A stretch of DNA of 64,000 nt from Palsa-504 sp963753195 (GTDB lineage: Bacteria; Actinomycetota; Actinomycetes; Streptosporangiales; Streptosporangiaceae): positions 496,001-560,000 of the forward strand of contig CAVWBH010000007.1 of the NCBI GenBank assembly GCA_963753195.1, given 5' to 3'. The notes under the pieces were generated by a model. That model saw only the letters and a list, made by a program, of their open reading frames with translations, did no database searches and was not told where the DNA came from. The first letter of the stretch is position 1. Every line of letters begins with the position of its first letter. Below, piece after piece: positions 25,755 to 34,064 of the stretch. The position numbers and the translations under genes were made by a program.

Positions 25755-26498
25755 ATGACGACACCTGAACACGTAATGGGCGCAGCGGCCTCGGCCCCGG
25801 CCAGGGCGCGGCGCATCGACGCCGGGATGGTGCGGCTCAGCCAGCGCGACATCGACGTATTCCTGCTCTGCGCGGAGCACTACGCCGTGCCGTACGACCT
25901 GCTGGCCGAGGCACTGGGCATCGACCGGGACCATGTCGGCCATCTCATGTTCAGGTGGCGCCGCTCCGGATACATGGCCACCGGGCGGCTGGGCCCCGGG
26001 CCGTTGTGGTGCTGGCTGACCCGGGACGGGATGGCCGCGACGGGCTTGGGGTTTCCCGCGACCCGCCCGGCCCTGGCCCGTTTGGCCCATAGCAGGGCGG
26101 TACTGGCCGCCCGGCTGTGGCTGGCCAGCGGACAGGTGTGGACCGAGAGCCAGGCCTGGTGGCACTCCGAGCGGCGGCTGCGCGCCGACCGGCCGATGCA
26201 TGGCACCGGCCACATCCCGGACGCCGAGATTCACTGGCCGAGCATCGACGGAAGTCCGTACGGCGGCCAGGTCTGGGCCGTCGAGGTCGAGCTGACCCCC
26301 AAGCAGCTCGACCGGACCGTCGGGATCATGACCGAGATGCTCTCCGCGGCGCGGTACGCCACTGTCGTGTACCTGACGGGGCGGGCCGCTCAATCGGTGG
26401 TGCTGCGGGCCGCTGCCGCGCTGCCGGCCACGGCCCGGTCGAGGGTCGCGGTCCGGGACCTGCCCGCCAACGCGTTCAACCCGGCGACGCTGCGATGA
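25755..26498 (+). CDS. Replication-relaxation family protein
   Basis: 247 residues, ATG 25755 after GGGGACAGC. The N-terminal winged helix (LSQRDIDVFLLCAEHYAVPYDLLAEALG, then LMFRWRRSGYMATGRL) and a C-terminal domain with GQVWAVEVELTPKQLDRTV are typical of the replication-relaxation proteins found on actinobacterial plasmids and integrative elements, where they sit beside DNA-transfer ATPases. The conserved WAVEVELT strand resembles a nuclease-like core, which is why some are called MobC-like. The stop overlaps the next start in ATGA. DNA binding is likely; exact role unknown. Confidence 0.8.
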   Translation: MTTPEHVMGAAASAPARARRIDAGMVRLSQRDIDVFLLCAEHYAVPYDLLAEALGIDRDHVGHLMFRWRRSGYMATGRLGPGPLWCWLTRDGMAATGLGFPATRPALARLAHSRAVLAARLWLASGQVWTESQAWWHSERRLRADRPMHGTGHIPDAEIHWPSIDGSPYGGQVWAVEVELTPKQLDRTVGIMTEMLSAARYATVVYLTGRAAQSVVLRAAAALPATARSRVAVRDLPANAFNPATLR

Positions 26499-28384
26499 GC
26501 GTGCGGTCCTGGCTCAAGCTCGCGGTGAGCTTGTGGCTGATACGCAAGGCGGCCCGGATCATCCGGTGGCTGGTGCCGATCGGGCTCGCGCTGGCGGCCT
26601 GGTCGGTGACGGCGCCGGCGGTCATCGGGTGGGGGGCGGCGTGGCTGCGGGGCTGGCCGCCGGCCCGGCTGCGCCGCGCCGCGCTCTTCTTCCTGCCGTT
26701 CACCGTCGGCTGGCTCGCGACCGAGGCGGTGCAGCTGGGCAGCTGGCGGGGCATCGGGCCGGCCCTGGCCGGGGACTGGGAGCACGGCTGGCGCCCGCTG
26801 ACCGTCCTCGGCATGACCCGGGCGTTCCTGCTGGTGTCCCTGGCCGCGATCCCGGCCGGGCTGGGCCTGGCGGCGCTGGGCTGGTGGTGGCGGAACTACG
26901 CGGTGATGAGCGGGATCGGCGGCAGGCTGGCGTCCGCGCCGGTCACGTTCGACGCCAGGCAGTGGAAACACCAGGCCGGGCGGGCGATCGCGCTGAACAA
27001 GGCGCCAGGTGCGGTGCCGCTGCTGGCCCGGGGCGGCCTGATCCCGGTAGGAGGAACGATCCGGGCCATCGGGCACCGGTGGCGTTCGGTCTTCGCCGTC
27101 CCGGACGCGGCGTGCGGACGGCACATGGTCATCGTCGGCGCCACCGGCACCGGCAAGACGAACCTGATGATGCGGCTGTGGGCGGGCTGGTTCACCGCCG
27201 CGCTGGGCGCGGCCCGGGCCGGGCGCAGGCCCCGGCCGCTGCTGATCGTGCTCGACTGCAAGGGCGGCCCGGACGCCCGGGTCAAGGCGACGCGGACCCG
27301 CCTCCTGCTCTACGGGGCGGGGGCCCGGCGGGTGGCGATCTGGCCCGACGAGGCCAGGCTGTCGCTGTGGGATCTGGCGCCCGGCGACCTGGCCGTCCTG
27401 CTGTACCAGATGATCGACAGCGGCACCGGCGCGGCCGCCTACTACGCGGATATCCTCCAGGCCGTCCTCATCCTGGCCGTCACCGCGCCCGGCGGGCCGC
27501 CGCTGAACGGAGCGGCGTTCCTGGACCGGCTGGAGACCAAGTGGCTGCAGCACGCCTGGGGTGACGGCCGTCATCCGGAGGAGCTGGCCCGGGTCCGGGC
27601 CGCGGCCCGGCACCTGCCCGACATCCGGCTCCGGTTCGCCACCTTGCTGGGCCGGCTCGGCCCGGCCCTGGACGGCCCGGGCGACCTGGCCGAATACGAC
27701 GCGTGGTACTGCATCCTGGAGGGAACCAGCGAGCCTTCGGTGGCCGAGGCGCAGGCCCTGGCCATCACCGAGCTGGCCGCGCGGGCCGCGACCGACCTGG
27801 CCGGCGAGCCGCGGGCGATGCTGCTGGCGGCCGACGACTACAGCGCCGTGTCCCGGCGCGTGCCGCTGTCGAACCTGTACGAGCGGGGCCGGTCCCTCGG
27901 CATCGGGGTCCAGGTCTCCGCCCAGTCCTGGGAGGGCCTGGGCCGCGACGATGACGAGCGGTACCGGATCGCGGCCACCGCCGACGGCGGCATCTGGGTG
28001 CTGGGCACGCCGCGCCCCGAGCCGCTGTCCGGCCTGGCCGGGCACCGCCGCGTGCTGGAGACCGCACACCGGCTGGTCGGCAACGCGTGGGGCGACGAAG
28101 GGCTGACCCGGGAGCAGCGAGCCTGGGTGGCCGATCCCGATCTGATCCGGCGGCTGGATATCGGGCAGGCCTGCTACATCCACCGCGGCGCGGCCACCTT
28201 TGTCCAGGTGGCCCGGCCCACGCCGTCGCCGCTGAGCCTGCCTGCCGCTCAGGCGCCGGTCGCCGCGCCCGGGCCGCGGCCGGAAAGCGCGCCGGAAAGT
28301 ACGCCGGGGGCGGCGCCGCCGGCCTGGCCCCAACCCGGGCCGCCCGGCGTCGAGGGCGTCCTCGGCCCGGGGGGCGGGCCGTGA
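26495..28384 (+). CDS. FtsK/TraD-like DNA-transfer ATPase
   Basis: 629 residues from ATG 26495 (ATGA overlap). Three membrane helices lie in the first 145 residues, then Walker A VGATGTGKTNLM (about residues 213-224), Walker B-like LLIVLDCKGG (about 248-257), a helical insert and AMLLAADDYSAVSRR plus GVQVSAQSWEGL (sensor/arginine-finger region). It is a membrane-anchored hexameric translocase of the conjugation type. The last 60 residues are Pro/Ala-rich and disordered. It ends in GTGA with the J-domain gene. No relaxase or integrase was found nearby, so the module may be a remnant or a chromosomal adaptation. Confidence 0.85.
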   Translation: MSVRSWLKLAVSLWLIRKAARIIRWLVPIGLALAAWSVTAPAVIGWGAAWLRGWPPARLRRAALFFLPFTVGWLATEAVQLGSWRGIGPALAGDWEHGWRPLTVLGMTRAFLLVSLAAIPAGLGLAALGWWWRNYAVMSGIGGRLASAPVTFDARQWKHQAGRAIALNKAPGAVPLLARGGLIPVGGTIRAIGHRWRSVFAVPDAACGRHMVIVGATGTGKTNLMMRLWAGWFTAALGAARAGRRPRPLLIVLDCKGGPDARVKATRTRLLLYGAGARRVAIWPDEARLSLWDLAPGDLAVLLYQMIDSGTGAAAYYADILQAVLILAVTAPGGPPLNGAAFLDRLETKWLQHAWGDGRHPEELARVRAAARHLPDIRLRFATLLGRLGPALDGPGDLAEYDAWYCILEGTSEPSVAEAQALAITELAARAATDLAGEPRAMLLAADDYSAVSRRVPLSNLYERGRSLGIGVQVSAQSWEGLGRDDDERYRIAATADGGIWVLGTPRPEPLSGLAGHRRVLETAHRLVGNAWGDEGLTREQRAWVADPDLIRRLDIGQACYIHRGAATFVQVARPTPSPLSLPAAQAPVAAPGPRPESAPESTPGAAPPAWPQPGPPGVEGVLGPGGGP

Positions 28385-28890
28385 GCGCGAACCCGTTCGA
28401 CGCGCTCGGCCTGCCGGTCCGGCGAGATCTGACGGACGAGCAGGTGCGCGGCGCCTGGCGCAGGGTCGCGACGGCCACGCACCCAGACCGGGCCGATGGC
28501 GGGGACCTGGCCCGGTACACCACCGCCACGGCGGCCTACGTCCAGCTGCGCACCCCGTGGGGGCGCAGCGAGGCTTACGCGGACGTGGCGGCCGCGGCCG
28601 ACGACACCTCCCCGCTGCCCGTGGTGTCCGAGGCTTCGGCCGACCCGCTGATCGGGCCGCCGGTGGGGCCGCTGGAGCTGCTCGGTGCGTACACGTGGCA
28701 GCTGCCCGCGCGTATCCGGCAGGGGCGGCCGCTGCGGCTGCTTCTACGGGCCGGCCTCGCGGCGCTGGCGTGCCGGGGCGTGCTGGCCCTGATCCCCGGC
28801 CGCGCCGCCGGCCCGTTCCTGGTCGCGGCGCTGGTTACCTGGTTCGTCGTCACCGGCCGGTCCGACCTGGCCCGGCCCCGGCACCGGTGA
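28381..28890 (+). CDS. Membrane-anchored J-domain protein
   Basis: 169 residues from GTG 28381 (GTGA overlap with the ATPase). Residues 4-65 form a J domain (NPFDALGLPVRRDLTDEQVR, then ATHPDRADGG containing HPD). After an acidic linker there are two hydrophobic helices (about residues 117-136 and 143-160) and a basic C-terminus. A J domain normally stimulates an Hsp70 ATPase. Its fixed place behind a transfer ATPase suggests it recruits DnaK to the translocase, or that it only mimics that fold. The assignment to the transfer module is by overlap. Confidence 0.75.
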   Translation: MSANPFDALGLPVRRDLTDEQVRGAWRRVATATHPDRADGGDLARYTTATAAYVQLRTPWGRSEAYADVAAAADDTSPLPVVSEASADPLIGPPVGPLELLGAYTWQLPARIRQGRPLRLLLRAGLAALACRGVLALIPGRAAGPFLVAALVTWFVVTGRSDLARPRHR

Positions 28891-29033
28891 GCTGGCGAAC
28901 TCGGTGGCAATTGATTCGTCGACCGCAGCGGAATCCCAATCGGGTGTCAGGACCAGCTCCTAGCTAAGAGCTAAGTCCACCTACGGCAATCCTGCCGCCA
29001 CCCTGGCACCAAAGAAGGGCTGAGGATGCTGGT

Positions 29034-29191
29034 ATTCCGGAAGCCGTGCTGGCGCGCCTCACCTGGCTGGAAAGCCACGGGTACCTGGCCGCCGGCTCAG
29101 GCCTGAACCAGATCGACTACGGGTTCGAGATCTGCTCGACCCCAGCGCGAAGACCTTCGCCGTCAGCCAGTACGGCATCAAGTCGTCTTAA
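29034..29191 (+). pseudogene. Frameshifted gene remnant
   Basis: Frame one reads EAVLARLTWLESHGYL, then GLNQIDYGFEI; the sequence then continues in another frame as DLLDPSAKTFAVSQYGIKSS and a TAA stop (29189-29191). The two parts fit one continuous peptide broken by a single-base shift near 29130. No start or upstream body is left. The family is not recognised. It lies directly after the transfer module, as decayed accessory genes often do. Confidence 0.5.
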
Positions 29192-29219
29192 GCGCCGGGC
29201 TGGTCTCGCACGGGATCAG

Positions 29220-29268
29220 GCGGCCCCGCCGTCCGGCACGCCACTGCGGCGCCGGACGGCGGGGCCGC
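29220..29268. repeat. 18-bp perfect inverted repeat with 13-nt loop
   Basis: Arms at 29220-29237 and 29251-29268 are perfectly complementary over 18 bp, very GC-rich, with a 13-nt loop. No T run follows on either side. It may be a transcription barrier between the transfer module and the leftward cluster, or an end or attachment structure of a mobile element. Confidence 0.75.
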
Positions 29269-29471
29269 ACGGCTGTCAGGTCCAGGTGCCCCCGGAGCGG
29301 CAGGGTTCCGGGACCGCGGGTACTCCGGGCGGCCGCGCTCCACCAGGGCCGCGGCCAGGGTCACGGTGTCCTGCCTGAGGCGTTCGTCGTCCGCCGCGCT
29401 CTCGGTGACCGGGGCCCGACCAGCAGTCCAGCCCTCGGTTGGCCTCAGGCGGGTGAACTCGGCCGTGATGC

Positions 29472-29918
29472 TCAGGCGGGGGTATCGGGCCAGCCCGCGG
29501 CGTCGAACACGGCGACCGGGTCGAGGTAGTCCCGCCAGTGCGTCACCTTGCGGTCCTTGACGGTGATGATGGAGGCAAAGCGATTGCTGTACGGCCGGCC
29601 GGTCTGCACCGATTCGCCGTGCACCTCGTACTCGAGGACGACGACCGACGCTTCCGGATCCCGGTAGACGCGGAGATTGTCAGCGCTGCGGACCGTCATG
29701 AAGTCGCCGTAACCGCGGTACAGGTCGATGATGTTCTGCCGCCCTGCCACGCGCCTGGGGTAACCGGGCACCGAGATGACGTACTCGAAGACCACATCGT
29801 CGGCCAGGAGGTCGAAGTAGTCCTCTCCGTCGACGAGACCCTCGAGTCCTTCCCGGATGATGCGGAAGAAGGGGCCATCAGCTCCGAAATTCGAGCTGTC
29901 ACTGATGTACTTGGTCAC
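29472..29918 (-). CDS. SnoaL-like / NTF2-fold protein
   Basis: 148 residues. The cone-shaped alpha+beta barrel is suggested by the pattern FDLLADDVVFEYVISVPG, RVAGRQNIIDLYRGYGDF, VVLEYEVHGE and FASIITVKDRKVTHWRDYLDP, with the final HWRDY(L)DP typical of ester-hydrolysing or binding SnoaL-like proteins. Cytoplasmic. It is the last gene of a leftward run with the lipoprotein and MauE-like genes (43-bp spacing), though it could have its own promoter. Substrate unknown. Confidence 0.75.
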   Translation of the reverse strand: MTKYISDSSNFGADGPFFRIIREGLEGLVDGEDYFDLLADDVVFEYVISVPGYPRRVAGRQNIIDLYRGYGDFMTVRSADNLRVYRDPEASVVVLEYEVHGESVQTGRPYSNRFASIITVKDRKVTHWRDYLDPVAVFDAAGWPDTPA

Positions 29919-29960
29919 TTGTCCTCCGAGGCATGCCGGCCGGGTCGAGGGACCTCGGTA

Positions 29961-30683
29961 TCAGTGCGGGAGGGTGGACAGGGCCGTTATCACCGACGTG
30001 CCCGCCGTCGGCGAGCCATCGGCTGCTGTGCAGGCCGGCAGGTAGGAGGCCGCGCCAGGCAGCCACGCGGAGATGGTCACAGTTCCCGAATCGCCCGGCG
30101 CGCTGACCCGCAGGCGCACGTATGGTGCGGGGCAGGCAGTGCTGGCTCCAGCCGGCTTATCGTCGGCCGCGACCACGGCGTAGGCGGAATCTCCTGACTT
30201 GAGCGTGATTACCGCGGGCGGGGCCGTGTAGTGCCAGGCGCCGAACATGCTCGACTGCAGGTGCCGCAGAGGCGTGGCCTGCCCGGCGGCGGTCAGCCCG
30301 GTCACCGAAGGCCAGCCGGTCATCCGGCACGCCGTACCGGAGTCGTTGGTGAACTTGAGGTAGCCGCCGGCCTGGCCCGCCAGAGCGCCGGTGTTGACGA
30401 GGCTGATTCTCAGCTGCGACGTCGCACAATCGCCGCCTGCTGACGCCGGGCTCGGCGACGCGGCCGTGGTCGTAGCTCCGGGCGATACGGGAGCCGACGC
30501 CGTGGCTGATGCGGCTGATGTGGTGCTCGACAGGTTCTGGCTGGCGCATGCGGTCATGGTCAGCCCGCACGCGGCCACAGCCAGCACGCCGAGGGTGACC
30601 GTACGGCCGCGGGACGCACCTCCGGCGGGCCAGTGGCCGGCGGCTAGTCGTTCCCGCGCATCACGGACTGGGTGAAACTTCAA
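29961..30683 (-). CDS. DUF4232 secreted lipoprotein
   Basis: 240 residues from TTG 30683, which has a strong GGAGGGAG upstream at good spacing. The signal (RTVTLGVLAVAACGLTMTAC) ends in a lipobox LTMTAC, so the mature protein starts with a lipidated Cys near residue 46. A Ser/Thr/Ala linker is followed by a DUF4232 domain (SLVNTGALAGQAGGYLKFTN, then CRMTGWPSV). Exported, anchored at the outer face of the membrane. The start overlaps the end of the MauE-like gene by 23 bp, which argues for one transcript. Confidence 0.8.
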   Translation of the reverse strand: MKFHPVRDARERLAAGHWPAGGASRGRTVTLGVLAVAACGLTMTACASQNLSSTTSAASATASAPVSPGATTTAASPSPASAGGDCATSQLRISLVNTGALAGQAGGYLKFTNDSGTACRMTGWPSVTGLTAAGQATPLRHLQSSMFGAWHYTAPPAVITLKSGDSAYAVVAADDKPAGASTACPAPYVRLRVSAPGDSGTVTISAWLPGAASYLPACTAADGSPTAGTSVITALSTLPH

Positions 30684-31614
30684 CGCGTCTCCCTCCGTTA
30701 GCTTGCGGGCGGGCCGGCCGGGGCGGCCGGGGTGCTGCGATCAGCGCATCACCTATGGTTATGGCCCGGCTCGGCCAGCTGGTTCCTGGCGGTCCGGGGT
30801 TCCGTAGCGACCCATGGACGGCAGGCCGTGCGCCCGGCGTGGCCCGATAGACCCGGAATACTACGGCCTGGCCGCTGTGGCCAGCCGGCGCCGTGAACCA
30901 GAATTCGTCCGTGCATCCGCTCCGGCGATGCCAGGCCACGGGCCCGAACGGTCCGGCTGAGCTGGCCATCGCGGCGAACGTCTCGTGGCCGGCCAGTGCG
31001 CGGAGCGTGGTGCGCGTCCGGCGCCGCAGCGGCCCGCGGCAAGCGAGGAAGCGCGCGGGCCTGGGCACGCTCAGCAGAGCAGGCCCGGGCACGCTCAGCA
31101 GAACCAGGACGGCGGCCCCGGCCGCGACTCCCCCGCCGAACCAGTACTGGCGCGGCACGCTGGCGGCATCGGCTGAGATCACCAGGTATGCGACGCCTAC
31201 GCCGAGCAGCATCCCGGCGCGCGCTACGGGCCGCCAGGTCAGCGAGTCCGCCGAGGTGGCCGTCGCGGTGCGCCAGCTGATGCACCCGCAGTGGCCAGGA
31301 ACCTGCTTGACGAGCAGGTAGGCCAGCACCGCGCAGAACGCGGCCCCGAGGGCGGCCAAGCTAGCGCCGGCGAGCACCGGGTAGGCACCGCTGCACACCA
31401 CCACGCCCGTCACGGCCTCGGCGCTGCCGACGGCCAGTCCGAACAGCCGCCACTGGCGCCGCGGCATCGGCACGGCCCGCCTGACAGCGGTCATGTCCTC
31501 GAGCCCCCGCAGGCCGCGGTACAGCTTGCCCGCCCCGGCCACGACGAGAACCGCGCCGCAGCTGACGGCGCACCCCGCGATGGTCGACGCTATGACCTGA
31601 TTAATACCGATCAC
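30661..31614 (-). CDS. MauE-like membrane protein with C-terminal soluble domain
   Basis: 317 residues from GTG 31614, 11 bp after the GH25-like stop. Four to five membrane helices cover residues 1-175. The helix-loop with YLLVKQVPGHCGCISW carries the CxC pair of the MauE/DoxX-like redox membrane proteins that help form disulfides in exported partners. An additional helix at about 165-185 is followed by about 130 Arg/Pro-rich residues with some strand-like pattern (WHRRSGCTDEFWFTAP). The neighbours are a Cys-rich exported-type protein and a Tat-exported protein, which could be its clients. Confidence 0.7.
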   Translation of the reverse strand: MIGINQVIASTIAGCAVSCGAVLVVAGAGKLYRGLRGLEDMTAVRRAVPMPRRQWRLFGLAVGSAEAVTGVVVCSGAYPVLAGASLAALGAAFCAVLAYLLVKQVPGHCGCISWRTATATSADSLTWRPVARAGMLLGVGVAYLVISADAASVPRQYWFGGGVAAGAAVLVLLSVPGPALLSVPRPARFLACRGPLRRRTRTTLRALAGHETFAAMASSAGPFGPVAWHRRSGCTDEFWFTAPAGHSGQAVVFRVYRATPGARPAVHGSLRNPGPPGTSWPSRAITIGDALIAAPRPPRPARPQANGGRRVEVSPSP

Positions 31615-31625
31615 CCAGCTGCTTT

Positions 31626-32348
31626 CTAAGGCCTCGATTTGACGTGGAAGCAATAGTCGGCGCCGGAATATCCCGGGGCCCCAACATCGAGGTCGACGTT
31701 GGCTGAGTAGTTGCATGCGCCCTGCTCACCGTACTGCCAGAGCCGGGTCGGCACCGTCGCGCACGCGTCCGCTTTCCAGGGCGGCGGGCTGGTCAGGCTG
31801 CCGCACGGTTCGGGTTCACTCGACCAGATGGCACTGGGCACGTCGACGCCTCGCGACTTGGCGATGGTCGAGCAATTAGGGTACGGCGAATACGGGTCGC
31901 AGTAAAGGCACGGGTACAGCGGATAGGTGCCCATCCCCGCAAAATTATACTCCGCAATGTAATGCGCCCACGCATTCCAGTAGGCTGAGCTGAGCGAGGT
32001 CGAATACTCCTGGTCGAGCCAGCAGTAGAGCTGGCCGTTAGGTGGCAGCTGGAGTGGGCCGACCGCATGGTAAGCGGCGAGCATCGACGCCGCGAAGGCC
32101 TGCGCATCAGCCTGGCCTTCGGCGGCGGATCCGCTCAGCCGGGACTGCTGGGGCGCGGAAATGCAGCCCACGGCGTGACCGCCGCTGTCCCAGGCGCCCC
32201 GGCTTTCCGCCAGGGCGTCGTCACTGAACAGGTCAGCAGCCGGTGACGGAGTAAAGTAGCGGATCCAGAAGGCTGGGTTCGAGTGGAATTCATTATGCGC
32301 GGACGCATACGTGTCCTGTATCCGGCCTGCGGTATCATATCCGGTCAT
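31626..32348 (-). CDS. Cys-rich GH25-like (Rv2525c-like) protein
   Basis: 240 residues from ATG 32348; GGAGG is 9 nt before this ATG but only 1-2 nt before the upstream ATG 32357. The start MTGYDTAGRIQDTYA and the end VDLDVGAPG fit a TIM-barrel GH25/DUF1906-like fold, with LYCWLDQEYS as a central strand. Nine cysteines, several in YPCLYCDPYSPYPNC, suggest disulfides, but there is no signal peptide in this start. Base composition is lower in GC than the surroundings. It sits between the Tat protein and MauE-like gene in the same direction. Enzymatic activity is not shown. Confidence 0.6.
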   Translation of the reverse strand: MTGYDTAGRIQDTYASAHNEFHSNPAFWIRYFTPSPAADLFSDDALAESRGAWDSGGHAVGCISAPQQSRLSGSAAEGQADAQAFAASMLAAYHAVGPLQLPPNGQLYCWLDQEYSTSLSSAYWNAWAHYIAEYNFAGMGTYPLYPCLYCDPYSPYPNCSTIAKSRGVDVPSAIWSSEPEPCGSLTSPPPWKADACATVPTRLWQYGEQGACNYSANVDLDVGAPGYSGADYCFHVKSRP

Positions 32349-32378
32349 AGCTGCCATTCCTCCATCGGGGCTGCTGCG

Positions 32379-33809
32379 CTAGAAGATGGCCGATACATGA
32401 AGGTCCGTATCAGCGGTTCCGAGTGGGCTGAGATCGGCAGAGAAAAACGCGAGCCGCGGGTTTTCTGGCCCCACCGCGAGCAGGTCCCCGCTGGGCAGCT
32501 GGTGAAGCCCGTGATAGTGGCGGCCCTCGCTATAGGAGGCGACCAGCTTGCCGGAAGCCACGTCGTAAGCACCCAGGCCGCCCGTGGCCGCCGGGCCCAG
32601 GACATACAAGGTCCGGCCGGCCGGTGACAGCACGGCCTTGGTCCACGGAGCGCCGAGCGGCGACGCGGGGACGGGAAACCGGATCTCGGCCCTGGCCCGG
32701 AACGAGTGCGCCGGATCGGCGATCAGGGCCACCCCGGCTCCCGGCTTGGTCATGAACACGGTCCCGTCCGGCCTGGCCTGCATGGTGACGGCACTCGGTT
32801 TGGCGCGCACCTGACCGAAGGCCGGGATCCCCAGCTGAGTCACGTCTGCGCTCCGGGCCGAGCACACCTGCACCTGGCGGCCCCAGGCCAGGCGGGCCAC
32901 GTCGCCGGTCGGCAGCGTCGTAACGGGTTCCCCGCCTGGCCACGGGGCCGGAGCCGGCCCCGACAACCGGGCCTTCCCGGAGCCCAGCGGAAACACGCTC
33001 AGCCGGGACAGCTGGGCCTGCGCCCGGAGCCCGGCTGGATCACCGGGCTGCGGTTCCCTGGTGGTCCACAGCAGCAAGTCCGAGCGGTTAGCCGCGGCGG
33101 TGGACAACGCCAAAGAGGGCTCATCGGAGAGGTGGAACGGCTCGGTCATGGCCCCGCTGCGCCGATCGAAATAAGCCAGCTCATGGTGGGATTTCCAGAC
33201 GGTCGCCCACTGGGTCACCGGTCTTCCCGTGTGCGGGTGCGCCTTGGTGGCCAGCCGCCTGCCCACGGGAGTCGTGACGGCCATAACGATGGAAACGATG
33301 GCGGAATCAGGTGCGAAAACCGGCGTCACCAGAACGTTCGCATCGCGCGATACGCCGGTCACGGTCACCGAACCCTGGTGGGTGATAGCAGCCGAGGCGG
33401 CGTCGAGAAGGGTCAGCGTTATTTTCGCCCCGTCGCTGACCATATCTACCGTAGCCAGAGCCGTGACGGTCTGGTCCGGTGACGAGACCGGCGCAGCCGC
33501 GAGCTTTACCGCGACCGGCACCGGCGTATGCGGCGAGGCCGTCCGCGACGCGGGACGCATCGCGGCGACCAAGGACCCGCCCGGGGCGGGGTCCACATCC
33601 CGGGTCCCGTAAAGGAAGGCATACCGCAGCGCGGCCCCGCCAGAGTCGCCGGGCTGGGCGCCCCGACGGCCGCCCAGGCCCAGGTCCGGCAACGCCAGGA
33701 GCGCGCCAGTGCCAATACCGCCCGCCAGCACCTCACGACGGCTTAGGCTCCGCCCGCCGGATCCCGGGCCGAAAATCCGGGCCGGGTTTCGCCGATTTCG
33801 AGAACGCAC
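32379..33809 (-). CDS. Tat-exported beta-propeller-like protein
   Basis: 476 residues from GTG 33809 with GGAG at 8-nt spacing. A twin-arginine signal SRREVLAGGIGTGALLALP (about residues 23-41) precedes a long all-beta part. Repeated blades are suggested by LAYFDRRSGAMTEPFHLSD, LYVLGPAATGGLGAYDVASG and LLAVGPENPRLAFFSADLSP. This recalls the heavy chain of quinoprotein dehydrogenases such as MauB only in general layout; no catalytic residue can be named. The first gene of the leftward cluster. Exported folded, so it may carry a cofactor. Confidence 0.6.
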   Translation of the reverse strand: MRSRNRRNPARIFGPGSGGRSLSRREVLAGGIGTGALLALPDLGLGGRRGAQPGDSGGAALRYAFLYGTRDVDPAPGGSLVAAMRPASRTASPHTPVPVAVKLAAAPVSSPDQTVTALATVDMVSDGAKITLTLLDAASAAITHQGSVTVTGVSRDANVLVTPVFAPDSAIVSIVMAVTTPVGRRLATKAHPHTGRPVTQWATVWKSHHELAYFDRRSGAMTEPFHLSDEPSLALSTAAANRSDLLLWTTREPQPGDPAGLRAQAQLSRLSVFPLGSGKARLSGPAPAPWPGGEPVTTLPTGDVARLAWGRQVQVCSARSADVTQLGIPAFGQVRAKPSAVTMQARPDGTVFMTKPGAGVALIADPAHSFRARAEIRFPVPASPLGAPWTKAVLSPAGRTLYVLGPAATGGLGAYDVASGKLVASYSEGRHYHGLHQLPSGDLLAVGPENPRLAFFSADLSPLGTADTDLHVSAIF

Positions 33810-34064
33810 GAATCATGCTCCTGGCAACTCAGTTACTTAACAACGCCGGAGAACAGGATGTTCATCTCCGCCAGTGCTCCTGCGAAGGCCTGGACTGCAC
33901 ATCAAGTGCGCATCCCTTATCGTCAAGATCCCCTAGAGCCTCTTCGAGGGCCGATCTTAGCGGCATGCGCACTAAAAACCATTTGGCCACGCCGATACGG
34001 CAAATTTCGGGGGACGGGCGCCGCCGCGCCAGCGTGAGCCACGGCCGGGCTCGTGCCGCCCGCG
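33810..34064. other. Intergenic region upstream of the propeller-like gene
   Basis: About 250 bp with lower GC, holding the likely promoter of the leftward cluster. The convergent side is the end of the PTH2 gene at 34065. No operator or terminator stands out. Confidence 0.35.

Larger units (their letters stand above)
28891..29471. other. 0.6-kb interval: remnant, hairpin, no intact gene
   Basis: Apart from the remnant at 29034-29191 and the long hairpin at 29220-29268, no intact gene is seen. The minus strand between about 29290 and 29460 has an Ala/Arg/Glu-rich frame with a helix-like stretch (ERLRQDTVTLAAALVERG) that may be another remnant; support is weak. Confidence 0.4.
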
